A stretch of DNA of 36,763 bases from an uncultured Actinomycetes bacterium (GTDB lineage: Bacteria; Actinomycetota; Acidimicrobiia; Acidimicrobiales; Microtrichaceae). Location of the stretch: assembly GCA_903868545.1 (NCBI GenBank), contig CAIPVR010000115.1:1-36763 (forward strand). The letters run 5' to 3'. The notes beneath the pieces are model-generated. The model saw nothing but the letters and a program-made list of their open reading frames with translations. It was not told the DNA's origin and searched no databases. The position numbers and the translations under genes are program-made. Numbering within the stretch: the first letter of the stretch is position 1; each line of letters opens with the position of its first letter. Of this stretch, positions 1-8,895 are shown piece after piece.

Positions 1-1116
1 GTAGAACCCGGTGTCGAACCCCTCGGGGCGGCCGCCGCCGACGGCCACCTCGGCACCCTCGGCCACACCCGCCGCGATGTAGCCCTCGATGCGGCCGCGG
101 TGCACGTCGGTGATCACCGGGCCCACCACGGTGTCCTTCTCCGTGGGCGGGCCCACCTTCATGAACGCCGCCGCGCCCTTCAGGCCCTCCACGAGCTGGT
201 CGTGCACCGAGCGGTGGACGATCACGCGGGTGGGCGCCGTGCAGATCTGGCCGGAGTGGAAGCCCCACACCGACGCGATCCCGCCGATGGCGGCCTTCAG
301 GTCGGCGTCGTCGAACACGATGCAGGCGCCCTTGCCGCCGAGCTCGAGGAGGAGGCGCTTCATCTGGCCGCCGGCCACCTCGCCGATGCGCCGGCCCACG
401 GCGGTGGAGCCCGTGAAGGAGATCATGTCCGTCGCGGGGTGGGCGACGATCGCCTCCGACGCAGGGATGCCGGTGCCACCCACCACGTTCACCACGCCGG
501 GCGGGAAGCCCGCCTCGTTGAGCAGCTCGACCATCCGGAACACCGCGAGCGGGTCCTGCGGGGCGGGCTTGACCACCACGGTGTTGCCCATGGCGAGCGC
601 CGGGCCGATCTTCCCGCTCATGTTCACCATCGGGAAGTTGTAGGAGGTGATGCAGCTCACCACGCCCACCGGCACCCGGTTGGCCGCGGCGTTGATCACG
701 CCGCCGGGGGCCAGCACCGTCGACGGCATCACGGCCGGCGGCAGCGGGTCGAGGGTGGACTCGAGCGCGCCCTGCGCGTAGCGACGGAGGCGTGCCGCCG
801 ACTGCGGCACCTGGATGGTCTTCGTCGTCCGGTAGGTGGCGCCGGTCTCGGCCTGCACGAGCGGCACGAGCTCGTCGGCCGCGGCGTCGATCAGGTCCGC
901 CGCGCGGTCGAGCAGGGCGGCGCGCTCCTCGGGGGAGGTGCGTGACCACGCGGGGAGGGCGTCGGCCGCGGCCTGTACGGCCGCCTCGGCCTGGGCGACG
1001 GAGGCCTCGGGTGCCTCCCCCACCACCTCCTCGGTGGCGGGGTTGATCACCGCGTAGCGGCCCTCGGGTTCGACGGTCTCGCCGCCGATGATCAGCGAGT
1101 AGGTGCGTTCCGGCAT
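1..1116 (-). CDS. Aldehyde dehydrogenase family protein (3' end runs off the window)
   Basis: Read from the reverse strand (no stop in window, so absent from the ORF track): MPERTYSLIIGGETVEPEGRYAVINPATEEVVGEA...; contains FTGSTAVG, LELGGKG and catalytic-Cys segment FHSGQICTAPTR. Confidence 0.93.
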   Translation of the reverse strand, partial: MPERTYSLIIGGETVEPEGRYAVINPATEEVVGEAPEASVAQAEAAVQAAADALPAWSRTSPEERAALLDRAADLIDAAADELVPLVQAETGATYRTTKTIQVPQSAARLRRYAQGALESTLDPLPPAVMPSTVLAPGGVINAAANRVPVGVVSCITSYNFPMVNMSGKIGPALAMGNTVVVKPAPQDPLAVFRMVELLNEAGFPPGVVNVVGGTGIPASEAIVAHPATDMISFTGSTAVGRRIGEVAGGQMKRLLLELGGKGACIVFDDADLKAAIGGIASVWGFHSGQICTAPTRVIVHRSVHDQLVEGLKGAAAFMKVGPPTEKDTVVGPVITDVHRGRIEGYIAAGVAEGAEVAVGGGRPEGFDTGFY

Positions 1117-1139
1117 GGATCGGGACGCTAACGAAGAAG

Positions 1140-1154
1140 CTGACGCCCCGTCAG
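1140..1154. promoter_or_regulatory. Candidate operator CTGACG-CCC-CGTCAG upstream of aldehyde dehydrogenase
   Basis: Perfect 6-bp inverted repeat with 3-nt spacer; same arms occur upstream of three other genes here; its arm can serve as the -35 for a -10 TAGCGT (minus strand, 1130..1125). Confidence 0.7.
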
Positions 1155-1165
1155 GTCCGGGATGC

Positions 1166-1525
1166 TCAGGGACAGGTCGGCGGGCAGGTGGGCAGGTCCG
1201 GCGGCACCCCGGTGTCGGGCGGTGGGCCCGGGTCCTCGAGCACGCGACCCTCGACCGAGGGGTACACCAGCTCGATCGTGGTGGAGGGTGGGGTCGGCGC
1301 GGGTGGGGTCGGCGCGGGTGGGGTCGGCGCGGGCGGGGTCGGCGCGGGCTGGGTCGGCGCGGGCTGGGTGGTCGATGTGGCCACGGTGACGGACGGCGGC
1401 GAGGACGCGGGCGGTGTGCGGCCGTTGCCGGCCGGGTCGTCCGCCGTCACACCGTCGGAGCCGCACGAGGCCGTGAGCACCAGGGCGGCCGCCATCAGGC
1501 CCCACGCAACCGGTCGTCGGCCCAT
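1166..1525 (-). CDS. Small lipoprotein with Pro-Ala-Pro-Thr repeat tract, unknown function
   Basis: MGRRPVAWGLMAAALVLTASCGSDG... lipobox-like LTASC then (PAPTP/Q) repeats; alternative upstream start at 1570. Confidence 0.6.
   Translation of the reverse strand: MGRRPVAWGLMAAALVLTASCGSDGVTADDPAGNGRTPPASSPPSVTVATSTTQPAPTQPAPTPPAPTPPAPTPPAPTPPSTTIELVYPSVEGRVLEDPGPPPDTGVPPDLPTCPPTCP
1290..1370. repeat. 15-bp tandem repeat (GTCGGCGCGGGTGGG-like) encoding PAPTP repeats
   Basis: About 5 direct copies visible in the sequence, in frame with the lipoprotein. Confidence 0.85.
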
Positions 1526-1578
1526 CGCACGGTTCCGTCCCCGGCGAGACCCAACGTCACGATCCCCCATCCGACACC

Positions 1579-2823
1579 TCACTTGACGAGGACCGACGCA
1601 CTGTAGGTCGACGCGATCACCGAGACCGGGGTGCCGCAGGTCCTCGAACCAATGGTGCCCCACAGGACGCCGCGGACGTTCGCCTCGCCCGCGGCCGTGG
1701 CTTGGTACATCGCCGAACCGCTGTCGCCGCCCAACGCGCCCTGCCGGGTTCCGAAGTCGATGCAGAACGCCCGGAACGTCCGACCGCCGGAGGCCACCAG
1801 GAGGTTCACGTCGGAGACACCGGCACACTTCTCGGAGGCACTCGTGGCGCCCCGGAAGCACACGTTCTGCTCGAGCCACTGGGGGTCCCGGGCGCCCTTG
1901 ACCGAACGGTTCGCGCCGTAGACGAACCCGACGGCCGGCGAGTAGTAGAAGGCGGCGAAGTCCCCCGGCACCGTGCCCTGGCCCTGCCATCCGACGATCG
2001 TCGAGACCTGGGCACCCAGGCCGGCGGCTCCGTCGCCGACCGCACCGTGCACGGGCCGGCCATCGCCGTTCGAGCAGTGCGCGGCGGTCGTCATGAAGTT
2101 CCCGAGGGCGTTCCGCATGGCCACACCGGTCGTGCAGGCGTTGAACTGGGACGGCTGACCCGTCGGGATGAAGATGCGCTGACCCGACCACTCGGGGTTC
2201 GGGTAGTTCCGCCGGTCCATGGCCACGGACTGCACGGCCACATCGGCGCGCGCCGCCAGGTCGAAAACCCAGGCAGCGCCCTCCGGCGCCAGGACGGCCT
2301 CCTCGTCGAGGTACACCACCAGACTGTTGGCGGGGAGGCTCACCCCGATCGCACGGTCTCCCGGGTCCATCTGGTCGAGGGTCGCCACGACCTGCGCCTC
2401 GAGCGACCGAAGCTCGGCGAGCGACCGACGGGCGGCCACAACCTCGGTCGAGGGTCCGGTGACCGCGCTCGCGATCCGACGGTCGGCCTCGGTCGGGTCC
2501 ACCACGGCGACGACGGGCACGGGTCCTGACGCGGCCGGGCGATCCCATGCGCCGGCGTACCGGTCGCCGAAGCGCTGCTCGAACACGGCGGATGCCGTGG
2601 CGGCCGGGCCCTGGCCGCTCACCGCCGCGACCGACCCACGCCCACCCAGCGGTGCCGGTAGCTGCTCGGCCAGCGCGGCGACCCGTGCGCGGAGCTCGGC
2701 GGCCGAGGCGGTGCCCGCGGAGGCGGTCCCCTGGCCCCATGTGGCCAGGACGAGCGCGGCGGCGAAAGCCAGGCCCCGTGACGCACCCCGATGGCGACGG
2801 TTCCTTCTCCTCAGCCGGACCAC
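1579..2823 (-). CDS. Secreted trypsin/alpha-lytic-like S1 serine protease with N-terminal propeptide
   Basis: Signal-peptide-like N-terminus, TTAAHC (His) and GGDSGSAMY (Ser) motifs, paired cysteines. Confidence 0.85.
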   Translation of the reverse strand: MVRLRRRNRRHRGASRGLAFAAALVLATWGQGTASAGTASAAELRARVAALAEQLPAPLGGRGSVAAVSGQGPAATASAVFEQRFGDRYAGAWDRPAASGPVPVVAVVDPTEADRRIASAVTGPSTEVVAARRSLAELRSLEAQVVATLDQMDPGDRAIGVSLPANSLVVYLDEEAVLAPEGAAWVFDLAARADVAVQSVAMDRRNYPNPEWSGQRIFIPTGQPSQFNACTTGVAMRNALGNFMTTAAHCSNGDGRPVHGAVGDGAAGLGAQVSTIVGWQGQGTVPGDFAAFYYSPAVGFVYGANRSVKGARDPQWLEQNVCFRGATSASEKCAGVSDVNLLVASGGRTFRAFCIDFGTRQGALGGDSGSAMYQATAAGEANVRGVLWGTIGSRTCGTPVSVIASTYSASVLVK

Positions 2824-2922
2824 CGCTCCCCCTCCGGTCCGACGTCGGGTGACGCCGTGGAACCTAGCAGGGGCGTATCGATCCGACCATGGGTACGCGT
2901 CCCCGTCGGCCGGCGCCGAGGA

Positions 2923-4149
2923 TCAGGGCTCGAGGTAGTCCAGGCCGAGGAGTCGGATGGCGTTGCCGCGCACCAGTTTCCGCTGCACGTCGGCCGGCAG
3001 GTCGCCCATCTGCTTGAGGGCCACCTCCTTGGAGTGCGGCCAGGTGGAGTCGGAGTGCGGGTAGTCCGTCTCGAAGCAGACGTTGTCGACGCCCACGGCC
3101 TCGATGTTCGCGAGCCCGTAGTTGTCGTCGAAGAAGCAGCCGTAGATCTGGCGGAAGTAGTAGGTGCTCGGCGGCTCGGGCACCTTGTCGCCGATGCCGC
3201 CCCACCCGCGGTTCTCCTCCCACACCTTGTCGGCCCGCTCGATGATGTAGGGGATCCAACCGATCTGGCCCTCCGAGTACGACAGCTTCAGCTCGGGGAA
3301 CCGGTGCAGCACGCCGGAGAAGAGGAAGTCGGTCATGGAGGCCATCGCGTTGTTGAACGTGAGGGTGGAGCCCACCGCGGCGGGGGCGTCGGCCGAGGTG
3401 GAGGGCATCTTCGAGCTGGACCCGATGTGCATGTTCACCACCGTGCCCGTCTCCGCGCAGGCGGCGAAGAGCGGGTCCCAGTGGCCACCGGCGTCGTGCA
3501 CCGAGGGCAGGCCGAGGTACGGGGGGATCTCCGAGAAGGTGATGGCCCGGCCGCCGCGCTCGGCGTTGCGCCGCACCTCGGCCGCAGCGAGCTGCGGGTC
3601 CCACAGCTGCACGATGGCGAGGGGGATGAGCCGTCCGTCGGAGCCGGCGCACCACTCGTCGAACTGCCAGTCGTTGTAGGCCTTGACGCAGAGGTCGGCG
3701 AGTTCCTTGTCCTGGGCCTCGAGGAACCGCTGCCCGCAGAAGCGGACGAAGCTCGACGGGAACGACATCGACGCCTCGGTCCAGTTGGCGTCCATGTCGG
3801 CGAGGCGGGCGGCCGGGTCCCAGCAGCCCTGGCGCATGTCGTCGTAGGTGATCGGGACGACCTGCACCTCCTCGCGCTCGAAACCCACGGCGGCCTCGAG
3901 GCGGGTGAGCGGGAACATGTTCCCCTCGAAGGTCCACCAGTCGCCGACGGTGCCCTCGGGGTCCTCCCGGAAGGAGAACACGCCGCCGACGAAGCTCATG
4001 CTGCTCTTCCCGCGTGCCGAGCGCGGGCCCACCTCCTTGAACTTCTCGGGGAGGCGGTCCTGCCACACGTTCGGCGGCTCGATGACGTGGTCGTCGACCG
4101 AGACGATCTTCGGCAGGTCGGTCTGAGCGAGAGCGGGCTCCGGCGACAT
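2923..4149 (-). CDS. Amidohydrolase family protein (amidohydrolase_2 / TIM-barrel type)
   Basis: KIVSVDDHVIEPPNVW N-terminus, VNMHIGSSS, ETDYPHSDSTWP C-terminal metal-site region typical of the family. Confidence 0.88.
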   Translation of the reverse strand: MSPEPALAQTDLPKIVSVDDHVIEPPNVWQDRLPEKFKEVGPRSARGKSSMSFVGGVFSFREDPEGTVGDWWTFEGNMFPLTRLEAAVGFEREEVQVVPITYDDMRQGCWDPAARLADMDANWTEASMSFPSSFVRFCGQRFLEAQDKELADLCVKAYNDWQFDEWCAGSDGRLIPLAIVQLWDPQLAAAEVRRNAERGGRAITFSEIPPYLGLPSVHDAGGHWDPLFAACAETGTVVNMHIGSSSKMPSTSADAPAAVGSTLTFNNAMASMTDFLFSGVLHRFPELKLSYSEGQIGWIPYIIERADKVWEENRGWGGIGDKVPEPPSTYYFRQIYGCFFDDNYGLANIEAVGVDNVCFETDYPHSDSTWPHSKEVALKQMGDLPADVQRKLVRGNAIRLLGLDYLEP

Positions 4150-4169
4150 GCCGCGATGCTACCGCGCCG

Positions 4170-4189
4170 AACTGGAACGCGTTCTAGTC
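4170..4189. promoter_or_regulatory. Candidate KstR-type operator AACTGGAACGCGTTCTAGTC
   Basis: Contains TGGAACGCGTTCTA (4173..4186), an exact match to the published KstR pattern TNNAACNNGTTNNA; sits just upstream of a -10-like TAGCAT (minus strand 4161..4156). Confidence 0.65.
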
Positions 4190-4265
4190 ACCCCGGCCGG
4201 AACGGCGGGCGCACGAACCCGCGGCAACCGGATCCGTCTCCGGCCGGGCCGGGGCGCGGCCGCGC

Positions 4266-5096
4266 TCAGGACGACAGGTCGAGCAACGGCCCCAGCACCG
4301 GGTCCATCTGCGCCGACGGCAGGAGCGTGCCGCCGTCGAGCACGAGGTTCTGCCCCGTCAGGTAGCCGGCCGCGTCCGACAGCAGGAACGCGATGAGCCC
4401 GGCGGTCTCCTCCGCCGTGCCCACCCGGCCCATCGGCGTGCGCCCCTCGATCCCGGCGCGGGCCACCGGGTCCTGCACCAGCAGGTCGTTGAGCGGCGTG
4501 TGGACGAACCCGGGCGAGACGCAGTTCACCCTCACCTCCGGGGCCCACTCGAGCGCGGCGGACTTCGTCAGGGCGATCACCGCCGCCTTGGCCGCCGAAT
4601 AGGGCGCCTCGCCCCGAGTGGGCCGCACGCCCGACACGCTGGCGACGTTGACCACCGCCGCGGACCGGCCGGCGGCCACCGACTCCCGCAGGAGCGGCGC
4701 CGCGGACCGCAACGCGGCGTAGACGCCGGTGACGTTGACCCGCCAGATCAGGTCGAGCTCCTTGTCGGTGTAGGCCTCGAGGCGCTTCAGGTTCCCCACG
4801 CCCGCGTTGTTCACGAGCCCGGTCAGCCCGCCGAGCTCCTCGTGGGCCCGCCGCAGCGCGACGTCGAGCGCGTCGACGTCGGCCACGTCGGCCACCAGCG
4901 CGATCCCGCCGACCTCGTCCGCCACCGCGGCGGCACCTGCCGCGGTGCGGTCGAGCACACCGACCCTGGCGCCGGCGTCGGCGAGCACCCGACAGGTGGC
5001 GGCCCCGATGCCGGAGGCGCCGCCGGTGACGACCACCGCCCCGGCCCCGGCGCCCGACCCGGCGGGCGGCCCGGCGTCCGAACCTGCCGCACTCAT
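4266..5096 (-). CDS. SDR family NAD(P)-dependent oxidoreductase
   Basis: VVVTGGASGIGAATC, NNAGVG, YSAAKAAV, C-terminal GYLTGQNLVLDGG. Confidence 0.92.
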   Translation of the reverse strand: MSAAGSDAGPPAGSGAGAGAVVVTGGASGIGAATCRVLADAGARVGVLDRTAAGAAAVADEVGGIALVADVADVDALDVALRRAHEELGGLTGLVNNAGVGNLKRLEAYTDKELDLIWRVNVTGVYAALRSAAPLLRESVAAGRSAAVVNVASVSGVRPTRGEAPYSAAKAAVIALTKSAALEWAPEVRVNCVSPGFVHTPLNDLLVQDPVARAGIEGRTPMGRVGTAEETAGLIAFLLSDAAGYLTGQNLVLDGGTLLPSAQMDPVLGPLLDLSS

Positions 5097-5483
5097 GCCG
5101 CACCCGTGCCGGCCGGGCCACCCTCGGCGTCGCCACGCGGGCCGTCGATCACCACGGTGGGTTCCTCGGTGATGATGAACTCGATGCGGTCCATGTCGAT
5201 GAACCGCAGCTCGTCGGGAGCGACCAGCTCCGGGTAGAGCGGGTCGGAGATGAAGGCCGCGAAGTCGTCGATGGTGCGGAACCACTGCACCGCCACGCCA
5301 TCGAGGTCGTCGTTGCCCGACAGCCCGTCGGGACGGTGCCGCACGTGCTGCTCGTAGCGGACGATGTGACGGGCCAGGGCGGAGTCGCGGATGAGCGGGC
5401 CGTGCACGTCACGCCAGTGCGTGACGAACTCCTCGTGGGTGAGCCCCGGCTTGCGACGCAGGACGGCGAACATCTTGACCACG
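5093..5483 (-). CDS. EthD-domain / dimeric alpha-beta barrel protein
   Basis: (V/M)VKMFAVLRRKPGLTHEEFVTHWRDVHGPLI...; stop overlaps SDR start (ATGA). Confidence 0.75.
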
Positions 5484-5567
5484 GTGTTCCTCCTCCGGCC
5501 GCACCGTCCCGCACGGAGGTCCCGTCGGGCCGTCGGGCCGTGACGGGCCGAGGTTAGGCTCGCCCCC

Positions 5568-6023
5568 GTGACCTCGCGCCCCGACTCGCACGCACATTTC
5601 CGCCACCTGCCGATCTTCGCCGGCTGCACGGAGGAGGACCTCGCCGAGATCGACAGCGTGGCCGACGAGGTGCACGTGGAGGCGGGCCGCACGATCATCC
5701 GCCAGGGCGACCTGGGCCAGGAGTTCGCCGTCATCGTCGACGGCGAGGCCGACGTAGTGAAGGACGGCGCGGTGGTGGCCACCCTCGGTCCCGGCGCCTA
5801 CTTCGGCGAGGTGGCCCTCCTCGACGCCGTGGCCCGCACCGCCTCGGTGGTCGCCCGCACCGACATGACCCTCGAGGTGATCGACCGGCGCGGCTTCAAC
5901 ACCCTGCTGGACGACCTGCCGAGACTGGCCCGCTCGATGCTGCGGGGCACCGCCCGTCGCCTCGCCCAGCTCGAGGACGAGAACCAGGAGCTGCGCGGCC
6001 GGCTCGAGGGCGACGGCACCTGA
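5568..6023 (+). CDS. Cyclic-nucleotide-binding-domain protein (no HTH domain)
   Basis: FAGCTEEDLAEIDSVADEVHVEAGRTIIRQGDLGQEFAVIVDGEADV...GAYFGEVALLDAVARTASVVA; GTG start. Confidence 0.88.
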   Translation: MTSRPDSHAHFRHLPIFAGCTEEDLAEIDSVADEVHVEAGRTIIRQGDLGQEFAVIVDGEADVVKDGAVVATLGPGAYFGEVALLDAVARTASVVARTDMTLEVIDRRGFNTLLDDLPRLARSMLRGTARRLAQLEDENQELRGRLEGDGT

Positions 6024-6060
6024 CGGTCGCCGGTCCCCGCACGGGGTCTCGGCGCGTCAG
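6020..6060. terminator. Candidate bidirectional terminator hairpin between convergent genes
   Basis: CTGACG-gt-CGCCG-gt-CCCCG-ca-CGGGG-tct-CGGCG-CGTCAG; stem contains both stop codons. Confidence 0.6.
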
Positions 6061-7001
6061 GACATGACCTCGGGCCACACCTCCGCACCGAAGCGTTCGA
6101 TCTGGTCGCAGAGCTCGCCGGCCGAGCGGGCCAGGAACCGGAGCTGGAGCTGGTTCACCCCGAGCGCCGGGTACTTGCGGAGCCCCTCGGCCACCCGGCC
6201 CGGCTCTCCGCTGAGGGTCCAGCGGGACACGTCGAAGGCGGGCTCACCCACGTGGATGGGCTCGCAGTTCACACCCATGTCGAACCGCTCCGGCAGACCG
6301 GCCGCCTGACGCTCGGTGCGGATCATGTCGATGGCGGCGGCCGTGCCCATCTTCGGCGGGCCCTGGGGCAGCCAGCCGTCGCCGAACCGGGCGGCCCGAC
6401 GGATCGCCGCCACCGACGAGCCCCCCACCCAGATGGGCGGGCCGCCGGGACGTTCCGGTCGCGGCTGCATCCCCACGCCCACCTCGGCACCCGGGCCACC
6501 GATGGTCGGGTACTCCTCCTCGAACGCCACCCGGATCACCCGGATCGCCTCCTCCACCGCCGGGCCGCGGCCCTCGTAGTCGGCGCCCAGCAGCCGGAAC
6601 TCGCTCTCGAGGTGGCCGGCACCCACCCCGAGGATCGCCCGCCCGCCCGACAGCGCGTCGAGGGTGGCGAACGCCTTGGCCGTCATCAGCGGGTGCCGGT
6701 AGGGCAGCACGTACACGTGACTCAGCAGGTGCACCTGACCCGTGAGACCCCCGAGCCAGCCGAGCGTGGCCACGGTGTCGTACCAGACCGTCGACATCGC
6801 CTCGTCGGACGGGCGGGGGATCGCCACGTGGTCGCACACCGCCACGTAGAAGGCACCGGCGCGGTCGGCGGCCCGGGCGATGGCGGCGAGCTCGGTGGGG
6901 CCGCTCGCGGCCTCCCACGGCTGGGCGTAGATCGTCGACTGCGACTGGATGGGCAGCTGCATGCCCCACGCCAGGTTGCCGTTCGGGATGATGGCGGCCA
7001 C
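6057..7001 (-). CDS. LLM-class (F420-dependent-like) oxidoreductase
   Basis: GTG start with AGGAGG SD; LGVGAGHLESEFRLLGADYEGRG, IWVGGSSVAAIRRAARFGDGWLP typical luciferase-like F420 oxidoreductase motifs. Confidence 0.9.
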   Translation of the reverse strand: MAAIIPNGNLAWGMQLPIQSQSTIYAQPWEAASGPTELAAIARAADRAGAFYVAVCDHVAIPRPSDEAMSTVWYDTVATLGWLGGLTGQVHLLSHVYVLPYRHPLMTAKAFATLDALSGGRAILGVGAGHLESEFRLLGADYEGRGPAVEEAIRVIRVAFEEEYPTIGGPGAEVGVGMQPRPERPGGPPIWVGGSSVAAIRRAARFGDGWLPQGPPKMGTAAAIDMIRTERQAAGLPERFDMGVNCEPIHVGEPAFDVSRWTLSGEPGRVAEGLRKYPALGVNQLQLRFLARSAGELCDQIERFGAEVWPEVMS

Positions 7002-7146
7002 GGGACCTCCTGGCGGCGATCGATGGTGATCGACCGCGGTCGGGCGACGGACGCCGAACCCTAGGACCCGTCCCTCGGCCCGGGCGAAACCCCGGGGGTG
7101 GCGGATCGCGGACCGGTGACGGGGTGGCGGCGGTGCCGCCGGACCG

Positions 7147-7863
7147 TCAGGCCGCGGCCACGGTGAACGTGCCCGCCATGCCCTTCATGTCGTGCTGCAC
7201 GCCGTCGGCCGGGTCCTTCAGGATGCAGCGGAACGTGTACTCACCCGGTTCGGTGAACGTGATCGTGGCTCCGCCCGTGGCACCCGGCTCCAGTTCGGCC
7301 ACCTCGCCCACGGCCTCGCCGTCGGGGCCGAGCACCTCGAACTCGTGGCCCTGGGTGCCCGAGTTGGTCATCTCGAAGCGCACGGTCCGGCCCGTCGTGA
7401 TGCCCGACAGGTCGAGGTCCCGGTAGGTGAAGTCGGCGGCGTCGAACGCGACGGTCCGGTCGGGTGCTTGCTGGGCCCGGCCGCCCTCCCCGCTCACCGT
7501 GACCGTCGACTCGATGCCGTCACCCTCCTGGCCCGGTTTGCAGCGCAGCGTGTAGTCCCCCGCCGACAGGTCGGCGGTGAGGGTGCGGCTGGTCCCGGTG
7601 GTGACGTTCTCCACCTCGGCCACCACGTCGCCGTTCTCCCGCACCACGTACAACTCGTTCACCCGGCCGGCCTCGTTCGCGAAGTCGAAGGCGATCGGGC
7701 CGGCGGGCAGGTCGGTGCGCGCCGCGGTGCACGAATCATCGGTCCCGGTGACCGCCACCGTGGTGGCGGCCTCGTCGGAGGAACAGGCGGGCACCCCGAG
7801 GACCACGAGCGCGGCGAGCGGGACGGCACCGAGGACACGGCGGGCGGAGGGACGGACGGGCAT
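7147..7863 (-). CDS. Lipoprotein with two cupredoxin-like domains (EfeO N-terminal-like plus blue-copper-like)
   Basis: Lipobox-like VLGVPACSS; domain 1 ends YTLRCKPGQEGDGIESTVTV, resembling the EfeO N-terminal cupredoxin; domain 2 has GHEFEV...FRCILKDPADGVQHDMKGM. No peptidase-M75 segment. Confidence 0.82.
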   Translation of the reverse strand: MPVRPSARRVLGAVPLAALVVLGVPACSSDEAATTVAVTGTDDSCTAARTDLPAGPIAFDFANEAGRVNELYVVRENGDVVAEVENVTTGTSRTLTADLSAGDYTLRCKPGQEGDGIESTVTVSGEGGRAQQAPDRTVAFDAADFTYRDLDLSGITTGRTVRFEMTNSGTQGHEFEVLGPDGEAVGEVAELEPGATGGATITFTEPGEYTFRCILKDPADGVQHDMKGMAGTFTVAAA

Positions 7864-7930
7864 GGGGGCTCCTTCCACGGGTGGGTGGGCGCCGGGGCCG
7901 GAGGGCGCCCGGCCCGGCGCCACCGGCGGA

Positions 7931-8776
7931 TCAGACGACGACGGCGGACCGGTCGGCGTCGCCCGCCGGCGCGAGCGCCGGCCGGGGCCGGGCCGGCCGG
8001 AGGAACAGCACCAACGTGGGCACCAGGTAGGCGAGGTACACCGCCACCTGCAGCACCGTCATCTGCGGCGAGATGTTGAACACGCCCTTGAGCAGGGTGC
8101 CGAGGATGCTGTCCACGGAGTAGGGCAGGCTCCACGCCAGGTTCTCCATTCCCGGCAGGATGCCGGCCTCCTGGAGGTCGTGGACGCCGTAGGCCAGCAC
8201 CCCCGCCGCGATCACGATGAGCGCGATGCCGGTGACCTTGAAGAAGTTGCCGAGGTGCAGGCGCACCGCGCCCCGGTACAGGAGCCAGCCGAGGAACGCC
8301 GCCGTACCGAGGCCGAGCAGCGCACCGACGGCCGGACCGGCGCCGGCGCCCTGGGCCTGGAACGTGGGGTAGATGAACAGGGCGGTCTCGAGGCCCTCGC
8401 GGCCCACGGCCAGCAGCGCGGCGAGGCCCACGGCGAAGGCGCCGAGTTCGACGGCCTCCTGCATCTTGCCGTGCAGGTCGTCCTTGATCGTGTGCGAGGC
8501 CCGCTTCATCCAGAAGACCATCCAGGTGACGAAACCCACGGCGACGATCGACAGGATCCCCCCGAAGGCCTCCTGCGCCTCGAAGCTCATGTTGGCCGAG
8601 GTGAAGTGCAGCACGGCCCCGAAACCGAACGACAGCAGCACCGCCACACCCACACCGGCCCACAGCGCGGGGATGCGGTCGCGGTGGCCTCCCCGGACGA
8701 GGAACGTCATGAGGATGCTCACCACGAGCGCCGCTTCGAGGCCCTCTCGCAGTCCGGTCAGGAAGGTCTGCAGCAC
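7931..8776 (-). CDS. efeU: FTR1/EfeU family iron permease
   Basis: VLQTFLTGLREGLEAALVV and AVGREGLETALF: duplicated REGLE motifs of FTR1/EfeU, multiple TM segments. GTG start assumed. Confidence 0.9.
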   Translation of the reverse strand: MLQTFLTGLREGLEAALVVSILMTFLVRGGHRDRIPALWAGVGVAVLLSFGFGAVLHFTSANMSFEAQEAFGGILSIVAVGFVTWMVFWMKRASHTIKDDLHGKMQEAVELGAFAVGLAALLAVGREGLETALFIYPTFQAQGAGAGPAVGALLGLGTAAFLGWLLYRGAVRLHLGNFFKVTGIALIVIAAGVLAYGVHDLQEAGILPGMENLAWSLPYSVDSILGTLLKGVFNISPQMTVLQVAVYLAYLVPTLVLFLRPARPRPALAPAGDADRSAVVV

Positions 8777-8847
8777 GTCGTCCTCCGTCGCACCCGGTGC
8801 GCCCACCGGTGCCACCGGCAGCCTTCAGGCCTGGCTGCCACTACGTG

Positions 8848-8866
8848 ATAGGTAAGCCTTACACGC
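8848..8866. promoter_or_regulatory. Candidate IdeR/DtxR-type iron box upstream of efeU-like operon
   Basis: ATAGGTAAGCCTTACACGC matches TWAGGTWAGSCTWACCTWA at 14 of 19 positions by manual alignment. Confidence 0.65.
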
Positions 8867-8895
8867 TCGTCGGTGTCAACCCCGGCGAGGCGGAC

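Noticed and set aside
1166-2740. 524-aa minus-strand ORF
   Set aside because: Only its last ~120 codons look real (the lipoprotein starting near 1525/1570); the rest is an out-of-frame shadow of the S1 protease.
5551-5569. Second iron box (AGGTTAGGCT...) before the cNMP-binding gene
   Set aside because: Only one half-site matches; TAGGCT is better explained as the -10 of a leaderless promoter.
6020-6060. Fifth CTGACG...CGTCAG operator
   Set aside because: Arms are 29 nt apart, lie at convergent gene ends and include both stop codons; a terminator hairpin fits better.
7031-7042. CGACCGCGGTCG palindrome upstream of the 6057 LLM gene
   Set aside because: Short GC palindrome of a type expected by chance at this base composition; no second copy or promoter context to support an operator.
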